A stretch of 64,000 bases of DNA from Paenibacillus silvae (GTDB lineage Bacteria > Bacillota > Bacilli > Paenibacillales > Paenibacillaceae). Shown here piece after piece: positions 59,678-64,000 of this stretch. Both the position numbers and the translations under genes were made by a program. Location of the stretch: positions 180,891-244,890 of the forward strand of contig NZ_BMFU01000008.1 of NCBI RefSeq assembly GCF_014639235.1, written 5' to 3'. The notes under the pieces are model-generated. The model was not told the origin of the DNA. It saw only the letters and a list, made by a program, of their open reading frames with translations, and ran no database searches. The first letter of the stretch is position 1. Every line of letters begins with the position of its first letter.

Positions 59678-62236
59678 ATGGCGGAAGAAATGAACTCGCA
59701 GATTAAAGATCGGGATATTGGCGTCGAGATGCGTGAATCGTTTATGGATTATGCGATGAGCATCATTGTGAGCCGTGCCTTGCCTGATGTACGTGACGGA
59801 TTGAAGCCGGTTCACCGGCGCATTCTGTATGCAATGTCGGAGCTCGGTATGACACCTGACAAACCCCATAAAAAATCAGCCAGAATCGTCGGCGAAGTTA
59901 TCGGTAAGTATCACCCTCACGGTGACTCTGCGGTATACGAGACGATGGTACGGATGGCTCAAGATTTCTCCCTGCGTTATATGCATGTGGATGGACACGG
60001 TAACTTCGGTTCAGTTGATGGCGACATGGCTGCAGCGATGCGTTATACCGAGGCACGTTTATCCAAAATCGCGATGGAAATGCTCAGGGATATCAACAAG
60101 GATACAATTGACTTCCAACCGAACTATGATGGTGAAGAAAATGAACCGGTAGTTCTGCCGTCTCGTTTTCCTAACTTGCTTGTTAACGGTGTCGGCGGTA
60201 TCGCTGTAGGTATGGCTACCAATATTCCTCCTCATAATCTGGGAGAGGTTATTGACGGCGTACAAGCGATGATCAAAAATCCGGATATTACATCCATGGA
60301 ACTGATGGATTATATTCAAGGACCGGACTTCCCTACATCGGGTTATATCCTGGGACGTTCAGGCATTCGCCAGGCTTACCAGACTGGACGCGGATCGGTA
60401 ACGATGCGTGCCAGAACGAATATTGAAGAGAACAACAACAAAGCTCGCATCGTCGTTACGGAGCTTCCGTATCAGGTGAACAAGGCAAGACTTGTTGAGA
60501 AAATTGCTGAGCTGGTACGTGACAAAAAAATCGACGGAATTACGGATCTGCGTGATGAATCTGACCGTAACGGTATGCGGATTGTGATCGAGCTTCGTCG
60601 GGACGTCAATCCTGGCGTGGTGCTGAACAATTTGTACAAGCATACATCAATGCAGTCCACGTTCGGTATTAACATGCTGGCGATTGTGAACAAAGAACCG
60701 AAGATTCTGAATCTGCGTGAAGTATTGTATCACTACCTTCAGCACCAGATCGAGGTTATTCGCAGACGTACCCAGTTTGAACTGAAAAAAGCAGAGGCTC
60801 GTGCTCATATTCTGGAAGGCTTGCGTATTGCACTGGATCATATCGACGAGATCATTGCTTTGATTCGTTCATCCAGCAATACAGATGCCGCTAGAGAAGG
60901 TTTGATTGAGCGCTTCGCACTCAGCCATGATCAGGCTCAGGCCATTCTTGATATGCGTCTGCAACGTCTGACAGGCTTGGAACGCGAACGGATCGAGAAC
61001 GAATACAACGAATTGATGGTCAAAATTCGCGAATATCGTGAAATTTTGGCTAATGAACATCTTGTGCTTGAGATTATCAGTACAGAGCTGCAAGAGATTC
61101 GTGAGCGTTTTGGTGACGATCGCCGTACCGAGATCACGGTGGGTGAAGAAAGCATTCTTGATGAGGACCTGATACCACGTGAAGAGGTTATCATTACGAT
61201 TACACATACGGGTTACGTGAAACGTTTGCCTGCATCGACATACCGCAGCCAGAAACGTGGAGGACGTGGTGTTGTCGGGATGGATACGAAGGATACCGAC
61301 TTTGTCGAGCATCTGTTTGTAACCAATTCTCATAACTACCTGATGTTCTTCACAGATAAAGGTAAGGTATATCGATTGAAAGCTTACGAGATTCCAGAGC
61401 TTGGACGTACAGCACGCGGAACACCGATTATCAATCTGATTCAGATTGAGCAGGGAGAATCCGTCAATGCCGTTATTCCGGTGCAGGAATTCGAGAGTGA
61501 CAAATATCTGTTCTTTGCAACACGTCAAGGTGTAGTGAAGAAAACACCACTTGAGGATTACACAAACATCCGTAAGGGTGGTCTGATTGGTATTTCCCTG
61601 CGTGATGATGACAGCCTGATCGATGTGAAGCTGACAGATGGCCAGCAGGAGATTATCATGGGTACTGCTCACGGGATGTCCATTCGCTTCTCGGAAGGCA
61701 ATGTTCGTTCCATGGGACGTAGTGCTACCGGGGTTAAAGGTATCACGCTAGATGATCAAGATGCAGTTATCGGAATGGATGTTGTCGATGCTGAACTGGA
61801 TGTATTGATCGTTACGGCCAAAGGATACGGTAAACGTACACCAGTCAATGACTATCGGATGCAGACTCGTGGCGGTAAAGGGATCAAAACGATCAATGTT
61901 ACCGAGAAAAACGGTGCTGTCGTTAGCCTCAAAATGGTTAAAACGGAAGAGGATCTGATGATCATCACGTCCAGCGGTACGTTGATTCGTATGAGCATGG
62001 ACGGCATCTCGACGATGGGTCGTTATACACAGGGTGTGAAGCTGATTCATATCCGTGAGGAAGATGCAGTTGCTACCGTTAGCCGAATCGATAAAAATGA
62101 AGAAGAACCAGATGAAGATAACGTTGAAGCAGCGGAAGCCGGAGTATCCTCAGATTCAGAGTCAGCGCTTGAAGAAGGGTTGACGTCTGGAGCAGAGGCC
62201 GATGTTCAAGGTGAGGATTCAGGTTCAGAAGAATAG
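59678..62236 (+). CDS. gyrA: DNA gyrase subunit A
   Basis: 852 residues. The catalytic tyrosine is in AAMRYTEAR; the quinolone region HPHGDSAVYE has the wild-type Ser and Glu. The C-terminal beta-pinwheel carries the GyrA-box-like SQKRGGRGV. The extreme C-terminus is a 40-residue acidic tail rich in Glu, Asp and Ser. Introduces negative supercoils with GyrB. Confidence 0.98.
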   Translation: MAEEMNSQIKDRDIGVEMRESFMDYAMSIIVSRALPDVRDGLKPVHRRILYAMSELGMTPDKPHKKSARIVGEVIGKYHPHGDSAVYETMVRMAQDFSLRYMHVDGHGNFGSVDGDMAAAMRYTEARLSKIAMEMLRDINKDTIDFQPNYDGEENEPVVLPSRFPNLLVNGVGGIAVGMATNIPPHNLGEVIDGVQAMIKNPDITSMELMDYIQGPDFPTSGYILGRSGIRQAYQTGRGSVTMRARTNIEENNNKARIVVTELPYQVNKARLVEKIAELVRDKKIDGITDLRDESDRNGMRIVIELRRDVNPGVVLNNLYKHTSMQSTFGINMLAIVNKEPKILNLREVLYHYLQHQIEVIRRRTQFELKKAEARAHILEGLRIALDHIDEIIALIRSSSNTDAAREGLIERFALSHDQAQAILDMRLQRLTGLERERIENEYNELMVKIREYREILANEHLVLEIISTELQEIRERFGDDRRTEITVGEESILDEDLIPREEVIITITHTGYVKRLPASTYRSQKRGGRGVVGMDTKDTDFVEHLFVTNSHNYLMFFTDKGKVYRLKAYEIPELGRTARGTPIINLIQIEQGESVNAVIPVQEFESDKYLFFATRQGVVKKTPLEDYTNIRKGGLIGISLRDDDSLIDVKLTDGQQEIIMGTAHGMSIRFSEGNVRSMGRSATGVKGITLDDQDAVIGMDVVDAELDVLIVTAKGYGKRTPVNDYRMQTRGGKGIKTINVTEKNGAVVSLKMVKTEEDLMIITSSGTLIRMSMDGISTMGRYTQGVKLIHIREEDAVATVSRIDKNEEEPDEDNVEAAEAGVSSDSESALEEGLTSGAEADVQGEDSGSEE

Positions 62237-62286
62237 TATCAATAACTTGTTGTTTAATTATTATTATGAGTAAACACAAGAACTGA

Positions 62287-62311
62287 AGGCTCCCGTACGG
62301 GAGTCTTTTTA
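62287..62311 (+). terminator. gyrA terminator
   Basis: CTCCCGT/ACGGGAG stem, then five T residues, 50 bp after gyrA. Confidence 0.9.
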
Positions 62312-62461
62312 GTATGAAAACAAGAAAGGAAGACCTGCTTCAAAATCTAGGATGTACAGCCTGTTTTCTGAGTAATATAATGGGAATTAACATGAGAAAC
62401 CGGGACTATGGTCTTGTATTGTCATCATCTTTAAGAAGAACGATGAGTGAGGGGAATCAGT

Positions 62462-63571
62462 ATGGGATTAATTACCCTGTCCGAAGTGAAACCGGGGTTG
62501 AAACTGGGCAGTGATGTGCAGACATTGCGCGGCAACGTGCTGCTGCAAAAGGGGAAAATCATTTTGCCTAAAGATGTGGAAGTGCTCAGAGCCTTCATGA
62601 TTCATCAAATTGATATTGAACAGGAGAAGGTCGTAGCTGGCGGCGGCAGTTCTTCAAAAGGGCTGGCTGGAGCCTCGGGGGCAGCAACTGTTGAGAAGAG
62701 CGGGGACCGCACTGGCACTATTGTTTCAGTACCCGTGAGTACACTGCAGGATGAATATGAGAAGATGGTTACCATGACCAAAAAAGCTTTCCTCTCCTCC
62801 TTGGCCGCTGAACTGCCTGTTTATGAGCTGAGAACACAGCTGGAGACGCTTTTTGTACATCTCAAGCAATATAATGTGCTAACCTTCAGCCCTCGTGTGA
62901 TGAAAGAACATGATTATATCTACCATCATGCTGTATTGAGTGCCATTACTTCTTATCAGCTTGCTCAATGGGTGGAGCTTCCTTCGAAAGACTGGATGCA
63001 GGTTGCCTTTGCAGGATTGTTTCATGATATCGGCAATAACAAAGTTGATCCTCAGATTCTGCATAAACCCTCTTCTCTGACTGCGGAGGAGCAGGAAGAG
63101 ATCAGACAGCACACCAAGTATGGTTATCAGATACTCAAACAAGCTAAAGCTATTAATGAGGGAGCCAGACTGGCAGCATTACAGCATCATGAAAAAGTAG
63201 ACGGATCAGGTTATCCGCTGCACCTTACCGGCACACAGATCCATATCTATGCAAAAATTGTAGCTATCGCGGACATTTTCCATGCGATGACACTGGATCG
63301 AATCTATCGTAAGGCACAGTCCCCGTATCTGGTGCTCGAGCAGATTCAAAGTGAGGCCTTCGGTAAACTGGACCCTTCAATTGTGAATACTTTTGTACAG
63401 CGTTCCACCCAGATTCATAATGGAATTCGAGTGAAATTGAGTAATAATCAGATTGGGGAAATTATTTTCTCCGATCGTGACCATCCGACTCGCCCTATGG
63501 TATCTGTGGAGGGAACGATCATTAATCTGATGCAGCAGAGACAGTTATATATCCAGGAAGTGCTCGGTTAG
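62462..63571 (+). CDS. HD-GYP domain protein (putative c-di-GMP phosphodiesterase)
   Basis: 369 residues. N-terminal ~150 residues (DUF3391-like) with a Gly/Ser-rich loop; the HD domain has GLFHDIGNNKVD and the GYP motif QHHEKVDGSGYP (HHExxDGxGYP intact). HD-GYP proteins hydrolyse c-di-GMP to pGpG or GMP. The start at 62462 has GAGGGG at 7 nt. It stands alone between gyrA and the rRNA operon. Confidence 0.92.
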   Translation: MGLITLSEVKPGLKLGSDVQTLRGNVLLQKGKIILPKDVEVLRAFMIHQIDIEQEKVVAGGGSSSKGLAGASGAATVEKSGDRTGTIVSVPVSTLQDEYEKMVTMTKKAFLSSLAAELPVYELRTQLETLFVHLKQYNVLTFSPRVMKEHDYIYHHAVLSAITSYQLAQWVELPSKDWMQVAFAGLFHDIGNNKVDPQILHKPSSLTAEEQEEIRQHTKYGYQILKQAKAINEGARLAALQHHEKVDGSGYPLHLTGTQIHIYAKIVAIADIFHAMTLDRIYRKAQSPYLVLEQIQSEAFGKLDPSIVNTFVQRSTQIHNGIRVKLSNNQIGEIIFSDRDHPTRPMVSVEGTIINLMQQRQLYIQEVLG

Positions 63572-63599
63572 CAACTAACGAGTATTGAAATGGTTGTAG

Positions 63600-63626
63600 G
63601 CCTCCTCAGAGACGGGGAGGTTTTAT
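63600..63626 (+). terminator. terminator of the HD-GYP gene
   Basis: CCTCC/GGAGG-type stem with loop and TTTTATG tail, 29 bp after the stop. Confidence 0.65.
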
Positions 63627-63716
63627 GTTTGTCACGTTATTCTTTAGTAAAAGAGATATGATGAGATCATATATTGCTCTCCAGCGTCAGGTATTCGATT
63701 AATTTTAAAATAAAAC

Positions 63717-64000
63717 TTGCATTCATATTCTATACATGGTATATTCTAATTCCGGCCAAGAAAACACAGTTTACACGGTGCGGCAAGCAGCTTACAAAAT
63801 AGCTTCTAAAGAAGCTTAAAAAAAGAGCTTGCAAAGTTGGTTCGGACATGATAAGATATAAGAGTTGCTGAAGCGAACGAGCGAAGGTGACGAAATAAGT
63901 TTGATCTTTGAAAACTGAACAACGAGTGAGTACTGATCTTGCTTGCAAGATCAACAATGAGATTTATAATCTCGTCAGATTCAAAATGAGCTTATCGCTC
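63717..64000 (+). promoter_or_regulatory. rRNA operon tandem promoters and leader
   Basis: P1: TTGCAT (63717-63722), 17 bp, TATATT (63740-63745). P2: TTGCAA (63829-63834), 17 bp, TAAGAT (63852-63857). A box-A-like TGATCTTTGAAAACTGAACA (63902-63921) lies in the leader. The 16S gene itself begins past the right edge. The gap 63627-63716 holds nothing else. Confidence 0.9.

Noticed and set aside
60869..61672. 267-codon minus-strand frame inside gyrA
   Set aside because: Antisense shadow of a conserved gene with His/Cys/Leu-rich composition.
63900..64000. Start of 16S rRNA
   Set aside because: Leader and box-A-like sequence are present, but the conserved 16S 5' end does not appear before the window stops.
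1..64000. CRISPR arrays, insertion sequences with transposase, prophage genes
   Set aside because: No regularly spaced repeats and no transposase, integrase or phage structural gene among the frames.

Overview
The window is a replication-origin segment of a Firmicutes chromosome, almost certainly Paenibacillus. The evidence is the walRKHI cluster, purA, dnaB-rplI-gdpP-yybS, rpsF-ssb-rpsR, noc-soj-parB, rpmH-rnpA-yidC-khpB-mnmE-mnmG-rsmG, dnaA-dnaN-rlbA-recF-remB-gyrB and gyrA, together with sporulation genes (yyaC, YheC/D family), SLH-anchored protein style and strong AGGAGG ribosome sites. Genus is inferred from order and protein style; species is not claimed.

Layout. Positions 1-46700 hold genes almost all on the minus strand, i.e. 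co-directional with the leftward replication fork: cell-wall control (yycI fragment, yycH, walK, walR), an M23 peptidase with a perfect WalR box, a methyltransferase, purA, the mazG-like/yybS/gdpP/rplI/dnaB operon, a CBS protein, an LCP cell-wall ligase, an MFS exporter, an SLH-S9 peptidase, a DacF-like protein lacking its catalytic serine, a five-gene oligopeptide ABC operon, an M15 peptidase, rpsF-ssb-rpsR, tRNA-Ser(CGA), DUF951/mscS/DUF3343/DUF4446/cysteine desulfurase-like genes, parB-soj, noc, rsmG, mnmG, mnmE, khpB, yidC, rnpA, rpmH. Only a YjzC-like gene and yyaC run against this direction.

Positions 46700-53400 are the origin. A DnaA-box cluster lies beside rpmH, another directly upstream of dnaA, and a third with a clear DnaA-trio unwinding element between dnaA and dnaN. 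A complete gluconate operon (gntR, gntP, gntK) with its own GntR operators, a cre-like site and a 23-bp perfect terminator lies between the first two clusters, so the origin upstream region is split by about 4.4 kb.

Positions 53400-64000 hold the rightward, plus-strand genes: dnaN, rlbA, recF, remB, gyrB, a minus-strand YheC/D-family gene between gyrB and gyrA, gyrA, an HD-GYP protein, and the tandem promoters and leader of an rRNA operon whose 16S gene starts beyond the right edge.

The main points worth a second look are the gnt operon inside oriC, a parS site that is also the rsmG terminator, the Ser-to-Gly change in the DacF-like protein, the CTG start of yycI, a MITE-like element at 6881-7112, and the WalR box in front of the M23 peptidase.
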